DNA of 64,000 nucleotides from JADCRZ01 sp965200945 (GTDB lineage: Bacteria; Bacteroidota; Bacteroidia; Chitinophagales; Chitinophagaceae), in assembly GCA_965200945.1 (NCBI GenBank), contig OZ241749.1, forward strand, positions 2,108,001 to 2,172,000, written 5' to 3'. This document shows, piece by piece, positions 35,760 to 46,067 of the stretch; the first letter of the stretch is position 1, and every line of letters begins with the position of its first letter. The notes under the pieces were generated by a model that was given only the letters and a program-made list of their open reading frames with translations, was not told the DNA's origin and made no database searches. A program made the translations under genes and the position numbers.

Positions 35760-37247
35760 TTATCTGGCTTCCACTACCTTCTTCCATCCTTCATAATACC
35801 CGGCCACTTTCTCCTGTTCAGTACCCGGCTGTACGATGCTGTAATTCTGGTTGAGGGTTTTGAGATGGTCCAGGTCCCTGAAAATTCCCAGTTTCAAACC
35901 GGCCAGGTAGGCCGCCCCCAATGCGGATACGTCGGGCAGCCCAATATTTACGACCGGTTTGCAAAGCAGATCGGCAAGGAACTGCACGATGAAACGGTTG
36001 GATGTGATGCCGCCGTCGATCATCAGCTGCCTGAGAGGCAGACCCGCATCCTGTTCCATGGCCATAATGACGTCTTTTATCTGATAGGGGATCGATTCGA
36101 GGGCGGCGCGTACGAGGTGATTCTTTGTTGTTCCGAACGTGAGCCCGGTGATGGAAGCCTTGCGGTTCATGTCCCAGTGCGGCGCGCCCATGCCGCTGAA
36201 CGAAGGCACAAGGTACACGCCGCTGTTGTCGGCAACCGCCGTTGCCATGGCTTCCGTCTGCCGGCTGTCATCGAAAAGATTCAGCGAAGTTTTGAGCCAT
36301 TCGATGGTGGCGCCGCAGGTTACGATCACGCCTTCAAGGGCGTAGTCGATACGGTCTTCGGTGCTCCAGCAGATCGTGCTGATCATGCCGGTGGCCGAAG
36401 GCTTTACTTCATCTCCGATGTTCATGAGGATGGAGCAACCGGTGCCCAGCGTGGCTTTGGCCGTGCCGGGCGAAAAACAGCCTTCCCCGAAAGCGGCTGC
36501 GTGCGAGTCGCCGATCATACCCGTAATAGGAACCGGCGCTGAAAACAGCCCGTTAAAATCGGATTCGCCGAACCGGTATGAAGATGGTTTCGGCTCGGGC
36601 AGGCGCAGGCCGGAAAGCCTGAAATCAGCAAGCAGCTCCTGATCCCACACCCGGCGGGCAAGGTGAAAGAACATCGTGCGCGAAGCATTGGTATAATCCG
36701 TCAGATAGCTTTGCCCGTTGGTAAGCCGGTACAAAAGCCAGGTATCGACTGTGCCGAAAAAAGCTTTTCCTGCATCGATCGCTTCCCTGACCGCCGCATT
36801 GTTTTCATACAGCCAGACAACCTTGCTGGAAGAAAAATAAGGGTCGATCACCAGTCCGGTCTTTGTTTTCACCTTTTCCCCCATCCCCTGTTCCTTTATG
36901 CGTTCGCAGATGCTGATAGAGCGCTTGCATTGCCAAACCACGGCCCTGTACAACGGCTTTCCGCTCTCCTCCCACAGCACAAAGGTTTCGCGCTGGTTAG
37001 AGATGCCACATGCCTGAATATCTCCGCGCCGGCCACCCTTCCGTTCGAAATCCTCCAGGCATTGCTTTACCGCGCTTATCACATTCCGCAGGATCTCTTC
37101 CGGATCCTGCTCCACAAATCCGCCTTCGCCGTAAAACGTCTGCAGTACCTCGGTACCACGGGCCACCACCTCTCCCTTCTCATTGATGACAATGGTTTTG
37201 GTACCGCTGGTGCCCTGGTCTATAGACAATATAAACGAGCCGTTCAT
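35760..37247 (-). CDS. FGGY-family carbohydrate kinase, glycerol-kinase-like with altered substrate pocket
   Basis: 495 aa, full length for the family. N-terminal 'SIDQGTSGTKTIV' binds phosphate and 'DGGITSNRFIVQFLADLL' is the C-terminal FGGY signature. Glycerol-contacting residues of E. coli GlpK have equivalents Arg86-Glu87 ('NQRET'), Trp105 ('VVWQCKR'), Tyr137 ('DPYFSS') and Asp247 ('GMIGDSHAAAFG'). Two contacts differ: the Gln after that Asp is Ser248, and the Phe that packs on glycerol is Ser272 ('GTGCSILMN'). Both changes enlarge the pocket, so the substrate is probably bigger than glycerol, such as a ketose. It ends a nine-gene sugar operon and would phosphorylate the ketose made by the isomerase. 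D-apulose is one candidate. Confidence 0.9.
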   Translation of the reverse strand: MNGSFILSIDQGTSGTKTIVINEKGEVVARGTEVLQTFYGEGGFVEQDPEEILRNVISAVKQCLEDFERKGGRRGDIQACGISNQRETFVLWEESGKPLYRAVVWQCKRSISICERIKEQGMGEKVKTKTGLVIDPYFSSSKVVWLYENNAAVREAIDAGKAFFGTVDTWLLYRLTNGQSYLTDYTNASRTMFFHLARRVWDQELLADFRLSGLRLPEPKPSSYRFGESDFNGLFSAPVPITGMIGDSHAAAFGEGCFSPGTAKATLGTGCSILMNIGDEVKPSATGMISTICWSTEDRIDYALEGVIVTCGATIEWLKTSLNLFDDSRQTEAMATAVADNSGVYLVPSFSGMGAPHWDMNRKASITGLTFGTTKNHLVRAALESIPYQIKDVIMAMEQDAGLPLRQLMIDGGITSNRFIVQFLADLLCKPVVNIGLPDVSALGAAYLAGLKLGIFRDLDHLKTLNQNYSIVQPGTEQEKVAGYYEGWKKVVEAR

Positions 37248-37259
37248 GAAAAGTCTGGA

Positions 37260-38227
37260 TTAATCTTTTGAACTGATTTTATCGATGATCACCGCGATCA
37301 GGATCACAAAGCCTTTTACCACCTGCTGCCAGAACGGAGATACGTTCAGCAGCACAAGTCCGTTGTTGAGCACACCGATGATCACCGCCCCCAGTACGGT
37401 TCCCAGGATGCTGCCCCGTCCGCCCGAAAGCGACGTTCCCCCGATCACCACCGCCGCGATCGAATCGAGCTCGTAGCCGGTGCCGGCGTTTGGCTGGGCC
37501 GCATCGAGCCGGGAGGATACAATGAGACCGCCAATGCCTGCGAGTACCCCGGAGATCACATAGGCCGCGATCTTTACCCGTTGCACTTTTATACCAGAGA
37601 GCCTCGAAGCGCTCTCATTGCCCCCGATCGCATACATGTACTTCCCGAGACTGGTTTTGCGCGTAAGCAAAACTGCGACTAACACAACCACCAGCGAGAT
37701 CCAGACCGGAACGGGAATGCCGAGCAACCATCCGGTACCCAGGTAAGTAAATTTATCACCCAGTCCGCTAATGGGGAAGCCTTTGGTCCACAGCATGGTA
37801 AGACCGCGGGCAATGGTGAGCATGGCCAGGGTGGCCACAAAGGGCGGTACGTTGAACCGGGTGATGGCCCATCCATTGAACAATCCGAGGAGGCCGCCGC
37901 ACAGCAGCGCGATCAGGATGCCGCCAAACAAGGTAAACCCGATGTACAGGTTGCTGGAGGGCAGTTCTATGCCGTTCTTCATCAGTCCGGCGGTGATGGC
38001 CCCGCAGAGCGCCAGCACAGAGCCGACGGACAAGTCGATGCCTGCCGTGAGCACCACCAGCGTCATGCCGGTAGAGATGCAGATGTTCACCGAGATCTGG
38101 CGCATCACGTTCCAGACATTGCTGACCGTTAGAAACTTGTCTGACAGCAGGCTGATCACCAGGCAAAGCACGAACAGGGCGATCAGCGACTGGAACCGGC
38201 TGAGAAAAAGGCGGTATGGGGGTGTAT

Positions 38228-38231
<4 letters not shown>
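37260..38231 (-). CDS. RbsC-like ABC sugar permease
   Basis: 323 aa with about eight to ten membrane helices, including 'LFVLCLVISLLSDKFLTVSN' near the N-terminus. 'TGMTLVVLTAGIDLSVGSVLALCGAI' and 'LDSIAAVVIGGTSLSGGRGSILGTVLGA' are the conserved blocks of ribose/xylose/AI-2-type (CUT2) permeases. It pairs as a homodimer with the double-ATPase encoded just upstream; the two genes overlap by four nucleotides (ATGA). The inner-membrane importer brings the sugar into the cytoplasm. The kinase gene follows after 12 nt. Confidence 0.95.
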
Positions 38232-39745
<1,514 letters not shown>

Positions 39746-39755
39746 TTGGTTTCGA

Positions 39756-40391
39756 TCAGCCGGTGATCAGCACCTGCTCGGGTATGATGGAAATACGCTC
39801 CGTTCTGAGGTGTTCCTTGTTCAGTTCCATGGCGCCGGTGAACTTTATGGTGGCGCCTTTTTTTGCATCTGCTTTCAGTCCCGGCAGCACCTTTTCCCGG
39901 ATCAGCCGGTTGATCTCGGCAGACACATTGTTGAAGTCCATCGTGTTCTCGAACTCGTTGATGTCTACCAGCCCCGAAGCATCGCGGACCGCATTGCCGA
40001 AGATAAACTCGGTGGCTATCTTCACCACCGGCTGCAGCGAGTCGGAATGGATCTTTACCGTGATATCGTTGTCGTTCACCGCCGTGATCTCCCCCTCTCC
40101 TTTCACCAGGAAATACCGGATATTCCCAATGCCCAGCGCATTCGAATATTGACTGAAAGCGTTGCCGGGCGACCGTTTCAGCATTCCAATGAGTGTGCCG
40201 ATGTCGACCGCCTCGCCGAGCCGGGCAGGCAGCTTTTTGTCCCAGAACGTGCCGGCATACGTGGCCGGGTTAAAGCGGACCGAAGAAGCCGAAGCCCGCA
40301 CTTCATCGAGCTTGCGGATGTAAACCGAATTGAAAGCCGCGAGGGCGATGACTACCACTAGAAGGATGATCCTGATGCCTTTTTTCTGCAT
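39756..40391 (-). CDS. DUF2291 protein, membrane-anchored, ABC-operon accessory
   Basis: 211 aa. A single N-terminal hydrophobic segment ('GIRIILLVVVIALAAFNSVYI') is followed by an extracytoplasmic domain with 'AGTFWDKKLPARLGEAVDI', 'SPGNAFSQYSNALGIGNIRYFLVKGEGE' and 'VNDNDITVKI', the shape of DUF2291 proteins. The family is repeatedly found inside RbsABC-type sugar operons, but its molecular role is not established. A part in assembling or gating the importer, or in presenting the sugar, would fit. It lies 2 nt after the binding-protein gene and 10 nt before the ATPase gene. Confidence 0.8.
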   Translation of the reverse strand: MQKKGIRIILLVVVIALAAFNSVYIRKLDEVRASASSVRFNPATYAGTFWDKKLPARLGEAVDIGTLIGMLKRSPGNAFSQYSNALGIGNIRYFLVKGEGEITAVNDNDITVKIHSDSLQPVVKIATEFIFGNAVRDASGLVDINEFENTMDFNNVSAEINRLIREKVLPGLKADAKKGATIKFTGAMELNKEHLRTERISIIPEQVLITG

Positions 40392-40393
40392 GG

Positions 40394-41347
40394 TTATTCC
40401 TTTTTACCGTATCCTGCATAATCGCCGATGTTGTCGCTGTTGACGAGCTCTACGGCCACGGGTACTTTTTTGGGGAACTGGCGCTTTCCCTTGAAATATT
40501 CATCCGCGTATCGCGCCGCTGTTTGTGCCATCACCTTGGGAAACTGCATGCCGGTGGCGGCAATGTTCCCGTCTTTGATGGAGGCAACCACATCTTCCGC
40601 TCCATCGAAACCAAACACCTTGATCTTATGATTTTTCCCCGCTGCCACGAGCGCCTGGTAAGCGCCCATCGCCATGGCATCATTTCCGCAGAATACGGCA
40701 TCGATGTCGGGATGCGCCTGCAGGATGGACTCGAACACATCCATGGCCTTGTTGCGGTCGAAATCGGCGCTCTGCTGCGCGACCATGGTAAGTTTCGGAT
40801 AAAAGTCGACCACACTGTGAAACCCTTTGGAGCGGTTCCAGGTGTTGTTGTCGCCTACAAGCCCCAACAGCTCAGCATATTTTCCCTGTTTGTGCAGCTG
40901 CTCCACAAAATATTCGGCGATGGATACGCTGCCCGAATAGCTGTCGGACAGGATCTGCGAGGTAGCGGTAGAATTGACTTCGCGGTCCATGCAAAAGACC
41001 GGCACGTTGGCGGCCCGCGCTTTTACGACGTTGGAGACAGACCCGTTGGCGTCGGTAGGGTTAAAAAGGATCGCGCCGTAACCGGAAGCGATGGCATTTT
41101 CGAAGTGGTCGGACTCGAGGGCGGTATTGTTCTGGGAATCGAAGATCTTGGTTTCGTAGCCGAGTGATTTGGCTTCCGCCGCGGCTGTTTCCGCCAGCAC
41201 CACGAACCAGGGATTGTTGAGCGTGGAAACGATGATGGCCATCTTTTTGGTCGTGGACGACCGGTTGCGGCAACCGCTGACTGCGCATAGGCATGTCAGT
41301 AAGAGTATCCAAAGCAGGGAGCGGCCAAGACCGTATTTTTTTTTCAT
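40394..41347 (-). CDS. RbsB-like sugar-binding lipoprotein
   Basis: 317 aa. The signal ends 'LCAVSGCRNR' with Cys26 as the lipid site, so the binding protein is membrane-tethered although the cell is Gram-negative. 'MAIIVSTLNNPWFVVLAETAAAEAKSLGYE' opens a periplasmic-binding-protein type 1 fold, with 'NPTDANGSVSNVVKARAANVPVFCMDREVN' and 'AVFCGNDAMAMGAYQAL' as the ligand-cleft blocks of ribose-type proteins. The Asn-Trp, Asp-Arg and Asn-Asp positions seen in sugar binders are present. It would hand the sugar to the RbsA/RbsC-like importer. It lies 36 nt after the second transketolase half. The ligand is not determined. Confidence 0.93.
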   Translation of the reverse strand: MKKKYGLGRSLLWILLLTCLCAVSGCRNRSSTTKKMAIIVSTLNNPWFVVLAETAAAEAKSLGYETKIFDSQNNTALESDHFENAIASGYGAILFNPTDANGSVSNVVKARAANVPVFCMDREVNSTATSQILSDSYSGSVSIAEYFVEQLHKQGKYAELLGLVGDNNTWNRSKGFHSVVDFYPKLTMVAQQSADFDRNKAMDVFESILQAHPDIDAVFCGNDAMAMGAYQALVAAGKNHKIKVFGFDGAEDVVASIKDGNIAATGMQFPKVMAQTAARYADEYFKGKRQFPKKVPVAVELVNSDNIGDYAGYGKKE

Positions 41348-41383
41348 AAGCTTGCTGTCCGTTCTAGATTGATGTACCGCCCT

Positions 41384-42349
41384 CTACCTGCTCAGCAGGG
41401 TGAGCGCAGCAGCGCTGATCCCGTCTTCGGATATTCCATAGTGGTTGAATATCTCCGTCTGCGAGCCGGTAACGGTATATTCATCCGGAATACCCAGAAT
41501 CTTGAACGGGTTATAATAGCCGTTTTCCAGGAGAAAGGAAGCGCAGGCCTCGCCCAGTCCGCCGTATACACTGTGCTCTTCCACTGTAAGGATGGCTTTG
41601 CCTGTGGCTGCTTCGCGGGCCAGCAGCTCGTAATCGAGCGGTTTGATGGTATGCATGCTGACCACCATGGCTGAGATATTGTAATCCCGCTCAAGCTTCC
41701 GGGCAGCCAGCAGTGCGGGGAAAACCGTTTCGCCGTTGGCCACGATCATCAGCTGCTCACCCTGCCGGATGATCCGTCCCTTCCCGAACCGGAAGTTATC
41801 ATTTTCCGGATTCAGGAGCGGCATCGGTTTTTTCCCGAATCGCAGGTACACCGGGAAAGGGGCTTCCGCCGCCAGCCGGATGGCCTGCTCCGTTTCAAAG
41901 TTATCGCCGGGCGCCACGATCACCATGTTGTGGATGGCACGCAGCACGGCAAAATCGTGCAGGCTGTGATGCGTGGAACCCAGTGCGCCATAGCTTACCC
42001 CGGCGCTGATGCCTACTACTGTAACCGGGTTGTCTGAATAAGCCACATCGTTCTTGATCTGCTCCAGCGCCCGGGCGGTGAGGAAACAGGCCGGTGAAAC
42101 GGCAAACACTTTCTTACCCGCGGAAGCGAGTCCGGCGGCGATGCCTACCAGATTCTGTTCGGCGATGCCCACTTCCACGATCTGCCGGGGAAACTTCTGT
42201 CCGAAAGGCGTCAGCTTGCCCGAACCGCGCGAGTCGCTGGTAACGGCGATGATGTCTTTGCTGTTGTCTGCCAGCTGCTGGAGCGTGGCGGAGAACACCT
42301 CCAGGTTTGCCTTGCCTGTTTTGGACTGAGTTTCGGTAACGATATCCAC
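41384..42349 (-). CDS. Transketolase C-terminal half subunit
   Basis: I choose a GTG start at 42349, 22 nt after the partner's stop codon, giving 321 aa. An ATG much further upstream (42625) is in frame but the extra 92 residues are an antisense-like shadow of the partner gene. 'RQIVEVGIAEQNLVGIAAGLASAGKKV' has the Glu that activates the thiamine diphosphate ring, and 'YGALGSTHHSLHDFAVLRAI' is the pyrimidine-domain His region. The C-terminal domain follows. Together with the N-terminal half it forms a split transketolase that moves a two-carbon unit between a ketose phosphate and an aldose phosphate. A dedicated copy in a sugar operon suggests a ketose phosphate the housekeeping enzyme does not take. 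Confidence 0.9.
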   Translation of the reverse strand: MDIVTETQSKTGKANLEVFSATLQQLADNSKDIIAVTSDSRGSGKLTPFGQKFPRQIVEVGIAEQNLVGIAAGLASAGKKVFAVSPACFLTARALEQIKNDVAYSDNPVTVVGISAGVSYGALGSTHHSLHDFAVLRAIHNMVIVAPGDNFETEQAIRLAAEAPFPVYLRFGKKPMPLLNPENDNFRFGKGRIIRQGEQLMIVANGETVFPALLAARKLERDYNISAMVVSMHTIKPLDYELLAREAATGKAILTVEEHSVYGGLGEACASFLLENGYYNPFKILGIPDEYTVTGSQTEIFNHYGISEDGISAAALTLLSR

Positions 42350-42371
42350 GATGAGGGATGATTTAATATGG

Positions 42372-43211
42372 TTAGAAGGATTCTTGTCGGATGGCCGCAT
42401 TGGAAAGTTCCAGCTCCTGCATGGCCCGCTCGAATTGCTCCTCAGTCGGTACGCCATGGTGCCATTTGAGGTCGTTCTCCATATAGCTGATGCCCTTTCC
42501 TTTGATGGTATGCGCGATGAGGAGGCTCGGTTTGCCGGCAGTGAACGGAAGACGGTCGAATGCATTGCGCAGCGCTTCGAGATCGTGTCCGTCCACATGC
42601 TGCACGCTCCAGCCAAAGCTTTCAAACTTCTGGTCGACCGGTTCGGAGTTACAGACGTCCATCGTCGTACCAGTGATCTGCAGGCCGTTCAGGTCGATGA
42701 TGGCGCACAGGTTATCCAGTTTGTAGTGCGAAGCCGTAAGGGCGGCCTCCCAGTTGGAACCTTCCGGCAGTTCGCCATCGCCCAGCAGGGTAAACACCCG
42801 GTAATTGCGGTCATCCATTTTTGCTGCCAGGGCAGTGCCCACGCTGAGCGACAAACCATGGCCCAATGCACCCGTGTTCTGCTCGATACCCGGGATCTTC
42901 CGGGTGGGATGACCGATGTAGGGCGAATTATATTTACAAAGCGTGTTGAGATCCGATTCGGGAAAGAACCCTTTGTCGGCCAGCACCACGTACAGCGCTT
43001 CCACGCAGTGGCCTTTACTTTGGATGTAGCGGTCCCGGTCAGGCGATCTTGCGGTGTCGGGACTGACCTGCAGCACACAGTTGTAGAGCACATTGAGCAC
43101 GTCGATGCAGGAGAGGCTGCCACCGGTATGCCCTGCGCGGGCGCCCTTTATGTACGTGAGGATCTTTTTGCGGTACTCCACAGATTTATGTGCCAATTCC
43201 TTCTGGGTCAT
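42372..43211 (-). CDS. Transketolase N-terminal half subunit
   Basis: 279 aa. 'ARAGHTGGSLSCIDVLNVLY' and 'QSKGHCVEALYVVLADKG' are the early substrate and cofactor blocks, and 'GDGELPEGSNWEAAL' with 'CAIIDLNGLQITG' is the thiamine-diphosphate/metal-binding motif (GDG with N about 30 residues on). It holds the PP-binding domain only, so it needs the C-terminal half encoded next. The start overlaps the isomerase stop by four nucleotides (ATGA), which couples their translation. Split transketolases of this kind occur in pathways for apulose-4-phosphate and sulfofructose; neither is proven here. Confidence 0.93.
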   Translation of the reverse strand: MTQKELAHKSVEYRKKILTYIKGARAGHTGGSLSCIDVLNVLYNCVLQVSPDTARSPDRDRYIQSKGHCVEALYVVLADKGFFPESDLNTLCKYNSPYIGHPTRKIPGIEQNTGALGHGLSLSVGTALAAKMDDRNYRVFTLLGDGELPEGSNWEAALTASHYKLDNLCAIIDLNGLQITGTTMDVCNSEPVDQKFESFGWSVQHVDGHDLEALRNAFDRLPFTAGKPSLLIAHTIKGKGISYMENDLKWHHGVPTEEQFERAMQELELSNAAIRQESF

Positions 43212-44668
43212 GCTGGTAAAATTTGCGTCGACAGGGCTGCTTCATTTTCGGAGGGATGGTGGTAAACTTCCCATCCCATATAATTTTCAAATGCTTCTTT
43301 GAGGATGGAGGCGGTCTTGGAAGCGTTCATCACCACATGATGTTCGAACCCGTGGCGGCAAACATGCTTCATCAATCCCTGCAGGTTGGGGATCTTGGCC
43401 ACGGCGCGGGTACCGAACGTGCGCAGTTCGTCGTCTGTAAGCCTGCCTTCCCCCACGTATGTTTTGATGACGCCTTTTGTATCGTCGGTGCTGATGCGGC
43501 CATAGGTGAGCGGAGAGGCAGGCGTTCTGCCGGCCAGTGCTCCGTAGGTGTTCTCTTCACCGATGGTAGTACCCAGGATGGGGGCGGTGCTTATTTCGAT
43601 GTCGGGCAGGAACGATTTGGCCCAGTTGCCGCAATGGAACAGCACACATTTCTCTTCATCGGCTGCATAGTTGTTGTTCCAGTCAACCAGCGCGCTGGGC
43701 GAGCCGGAGGCGAGCTGCATGGCGTACATGCTCAGGGTGCCGGTTACATCCACTTCGCAGGCGCTGGGCAGCATGTTTTCGCTCATGATGCTCATGCTGG
43801 TGCATACGTTACAGCCGTAGTTCTGCTGCAGGGAGGTCCAGCACTGGATGGCGGTGGCGTCGAGGGCGTGTTCGTCCATAAAGTCGGTCAGCGCCACATC
43901 GAGCTTGGCGATCTGCACAAGCTTGTCGTGCGGCGTACGGCCGGTGGGCGTGTAGTTGCGGATCTTTTCGAGCCGTTCCTTCACTACTGCATCGTCCTGC
44001 GTCATTTTGTTGGCTTGTCCAAGAATGTGCGACAGGTCGACGGTAACAACGGAGATGCCGTTGCGCTGCAGGATCTTTTCGCTGTAACGGACGGTGTTGA
44101 AAGCGCCCGGGCGTGCACCCACTGCGCCGATGCGCACTTTCCGCAATCCCTTCACCACGCGGCAGACGGCCACAAAATCGGCGAGGTCTGCTTCAAAGCT
44201 TGGATCATGCGGATGCACCACATGTTTGGTAGTGAGGGTGTATTTGATGCCGAACTGATAGAGGTTGTTGCACACGGAGATCTTGCCGCACCAGGCATCG
44301 CGCCTGCGGGCCACATCCATTTTGTCGAGATCATCGGGATACGCCTGCACCAGCACCGGCACATCGAGACCGGATAGCTTGAGGGTTTCGGCGACGCCTT
44401 TTTCATCGCCGAAGTTCGGCAGGATGACCAGGATGCCGATGATGTCTTCCCGGTGACGGCTGAAAAGGGCGGCACATTTCTGTGCTTCCTGAAAAGTTTC
44501 GACACCGCCGAGTTTGGTGTCTTCTATGTTAAGAATGATGGGATTAACCCCTTGTTTTTTTACGGCCTCGAGGATCTCCACCCGGGAATCGCCCACGAGC
44601 TTGTCCGGAAAAAAATCCCGGTTTCCTATAATGATGCCCAGACTGACTATTTCCTTATGGCTGTTCAT
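43208..44668 (-). CDS. L-fucose/L-arabinose-isomerase-fold sugar isomerase
   Basis: 486 aa. The C-terminal half has 'MLPSACEVDVTGTLSM', 'ALVDWNNNYA' and 'VLFHCGNWAKSF', supplying metal-ligand candidates Glu305, Asp329 and His345 as in the FucI family. The N-terminal half has Rossmann-like repeats ('GIIIGNRDFFPDKLV', 'VLVILPNFGDEKGVAETL') found in family members annotated as L-fucose/L-arabinose isomerase family. It should convert an aldose to a ketose with Mn2+ or similar. The described D-apiose isomerase belongs, as I recall, to the xylose-isomerase-like TIM-barrel group, so this would be a different solution if the substrate is apiose. It starts 5 nt after the DeoR stop codon and overlaps the transketolase gene by four nucleotides. 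Confidence 0.85.
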   Translation of the reverse strand: MNSHKEIVSLGIIIGNRDFFPDKLVGDSRVEILEAVKKQGVNPIILNIEDTKLGGVETFQEAQKCAALFSRHREDIIGILVILPNFGDEKGVAETLKLSGLDVPVLVQAYPDDLDKMDVARRRDAWCGKISVCNNLYQFGIKYTLTTKHVVHPHDPSFEADLADFVAVCRVVKGLRKVRIGAVGARPGAFNTVRYSEKILQRNGISVVTVDLSHILGQANKMTQDDAVVKERLEKIRNYTPTGRTPHDKLVQIAKLDVALTDFMDEHALDATAIQCWTSLQQNYGCNVCTSMSIMSENMLPSACEVDVTGTLSMYAMQLASGSPSALVDWNNNYAADEEKCVLFHCGNWAKSFLPDIEISTAPILGTTIGEENTYGALAGRTPASPLTYGRISTDDTKGVIKTYVGEGRLTDDELRTFGTRAVAKIPNLQGLMKHVCRHGFEHHVVMNASKTASILKEAFENYMGWEVYHHPSENEAALSTQILPA

Positions 44669-44673
44669 CTGTA

Positions 44674-45438
44674 TTAGTTCGCTATGATCAATTCGATTTC
44701 GTGATCCTTGAATACCTGTTTGTGTTTTTCATCGATGCCGTCGTCGATGATGATATAATCGACCAGTGAAAGGGCGCCCATGCTGGCGAAAGCCGTCTTA
44801 CCCATCTTGGTGGAGTCCGCCACCAGGTAGGTGGTCTCCGCCGCTTCGATCATGGCTTTTTTTACCACGATGTCGCTGATGCTCGGGTAGGTTAAGCCCG
44901 ATTTCAGGGAGAGGCCGGCGGTGGCGAGAAACAGTTTCTGCACGTTCAGTCCCTTAAAGAAATCGGCGGCTTTCTGCCCGGTGAGCGACAGGGTCGGCGG
45001 TTTGAATTCACCGCCGGTCATGATCACTTCGATGCCTGGTTCGGCGCCCAGCATAAGGGCGATGTTCAGGGCGTTGGTGATCACGGTCAGGCTTTTGATG
45101 CCCCGCAGTTTTTTTGCGATTTCGGTGGTCGTGGAGCCCGAATCGAGGATGATGCTGTCACCGCTCTCGATGAACTCCATGCATTTGTTTGCGATCCGTT
45201 CCTTTTTATCCATATTATCCTGGTTGGCCAGGGAAAAGGCGCGTACCTGGGCTTCCACGTTTTTCAGGAAGGCCCCGCCGTGTTCCCGCAACACAAGTCC
45301 CTCTTTCTCAAGCTTTTCCAGGTCCTGGCGTATGGTCACTTCGGTGACCCGGAAAAGTTTGGCCAGGTCTATCACCTTGGCTGATCCGTCTTCCTTCAAC
45401 AGTTCTATGATCTTGTCTCTGCGCTGATTCGCAAGCAT
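44674..45438 (-). CDS. DeoR/GlpR-family transcriptional regulator
   Basis: 254 aa. N-terminal winged helix ('RRDKIIELLKEDGSAKVIDLAKLF' broken by the turn 'RVTEVTIRQDLEKLEKEG') and a C-terminal sensor domain related to ribose-5-phosphate isomerases ('DSGSTTTEIAKKL', 'VITNALNIALML', 'LVADSTKMGKTAF'). Family members are usually repressors released by a sugar phosphate. It is the first gene of the operon, 5 nt before the isomerase, so it probably represses its own transcription with the pathway; a phosphorylated intermediate made by the FGGY kinase would be the natural inducer. Confidence 0.95.
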   Translation of the reverse strand: MLANQRRDKIIELLKEDGSAKVIDLAKLFRVTEVTIRQDLEKLEKEGLVLREHGGAFLKNVEAQVRAFSLANQDNMDKKERIANKCMEFIESGDSIILDSGSTTTEIAKKLRGIKSLTVITNALNIALMLGAEPGIEVIMTGGEFKPPTLSLTGQKAADFFKGLNVQKLFLATAGLSLKSGLTYPSISDIVVKKAMIEAAETTYLVADSTKMGKTAFASMGALSLVDYIIIDDGIDEKHKQVFKDHEIELIIAN

Positions 45439-46008
45439 ATTCGTAGGGTTTATCGCTGTACCAATAACTCGGTTTCCATGTCTTCAAATGTAAGATAATT
45501 GGAAACTTTAACCCGCGCAAATAAAGAAAATCAAAACTAAAAGAAAATATTCATAAATTAAAAATTAAGTTTCACCGCATGAAATACCTGTTCCGTCGAC
45601 AGTTTTCGCCTGCTGACAGCGGGAAATTTTGATTGATCAGCGAAATGTGGAGGTTAAAACAGCGAAAAATTTGCTTCCTCTTACCAGATTCAGGTACGGA
45701 GTCAGCCGGAGTTGAAAGCAAAAATAATCGAAAGAAGACAGTAGTATTCTGATGATAAATTCGCAATTTCTGCGATTGATTAGGGTTGCATTTTCTTCCA
45801 AACCCGTTTTTCGGATTGCCGGAACCGATCCTCCCGGGTTGTGAAATTGATGAGGCAAAGGCCATCCTGTGTAAGTTAATACCCCCAACGCGCCGGGTAT
45901 TTTTTATTGGGGGATGCCGGGAATGCGGTTTTGGGATATCCATTCATCGCATACCTCCGGCCAGTATATACATCGGCATCCCTGCAGTCATCCGATCAAA
46001 CCCGGCAA
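45439..46008. promoter_or_regulatory. Promoter region of the DeoR-led sugar operon
   Basis: Nothing coding is supported here. On the minus strand TACATTTG at 45485-45492 fits the -7 box TAnnTTTG 46 bp before the DeoR start; a TTTG lies 25 nt upstream of it, longer than the usual spacing of about 20. At 45878-45913 two mutually exclusive hairpins overlap: AATACCC with GGGTATT (45895-45901), or CCCCCAA with TTGGGGG (45907-45913). Confidence 0.35.
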
Positions 46009-46038
46009 CAAAAAAACGGGGACAATGCCTTGTCCCCG
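46009..46038 (-). terminator. Intrinsic terminator of parE
   Basis: A 9-bp stem (46017-46025 with 46030-46038, loop TGCC) precedes a run of seven T on the minus strand, 30 nt past the parE stop codon. Confidence 0.92.
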
Positions 46039-46067
46039 CTAAATCACAACTTTCGATAAACAGAAAA

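Noticed and set aside
42350..42625. N-terminal extension of the second transketolase half
   Set aside because: The extra 92 residues overlap the first half in another frame and are not transketolase-like; the GTG at 42349 gives the normal domain start.
45572..45943. Small minus-strand protein of 123 codons upstream of the DeoR gene
   Set aside because: No ribosome-binding context, no family resemblance, composition like non-coding DNA, and it covers the promoter region.
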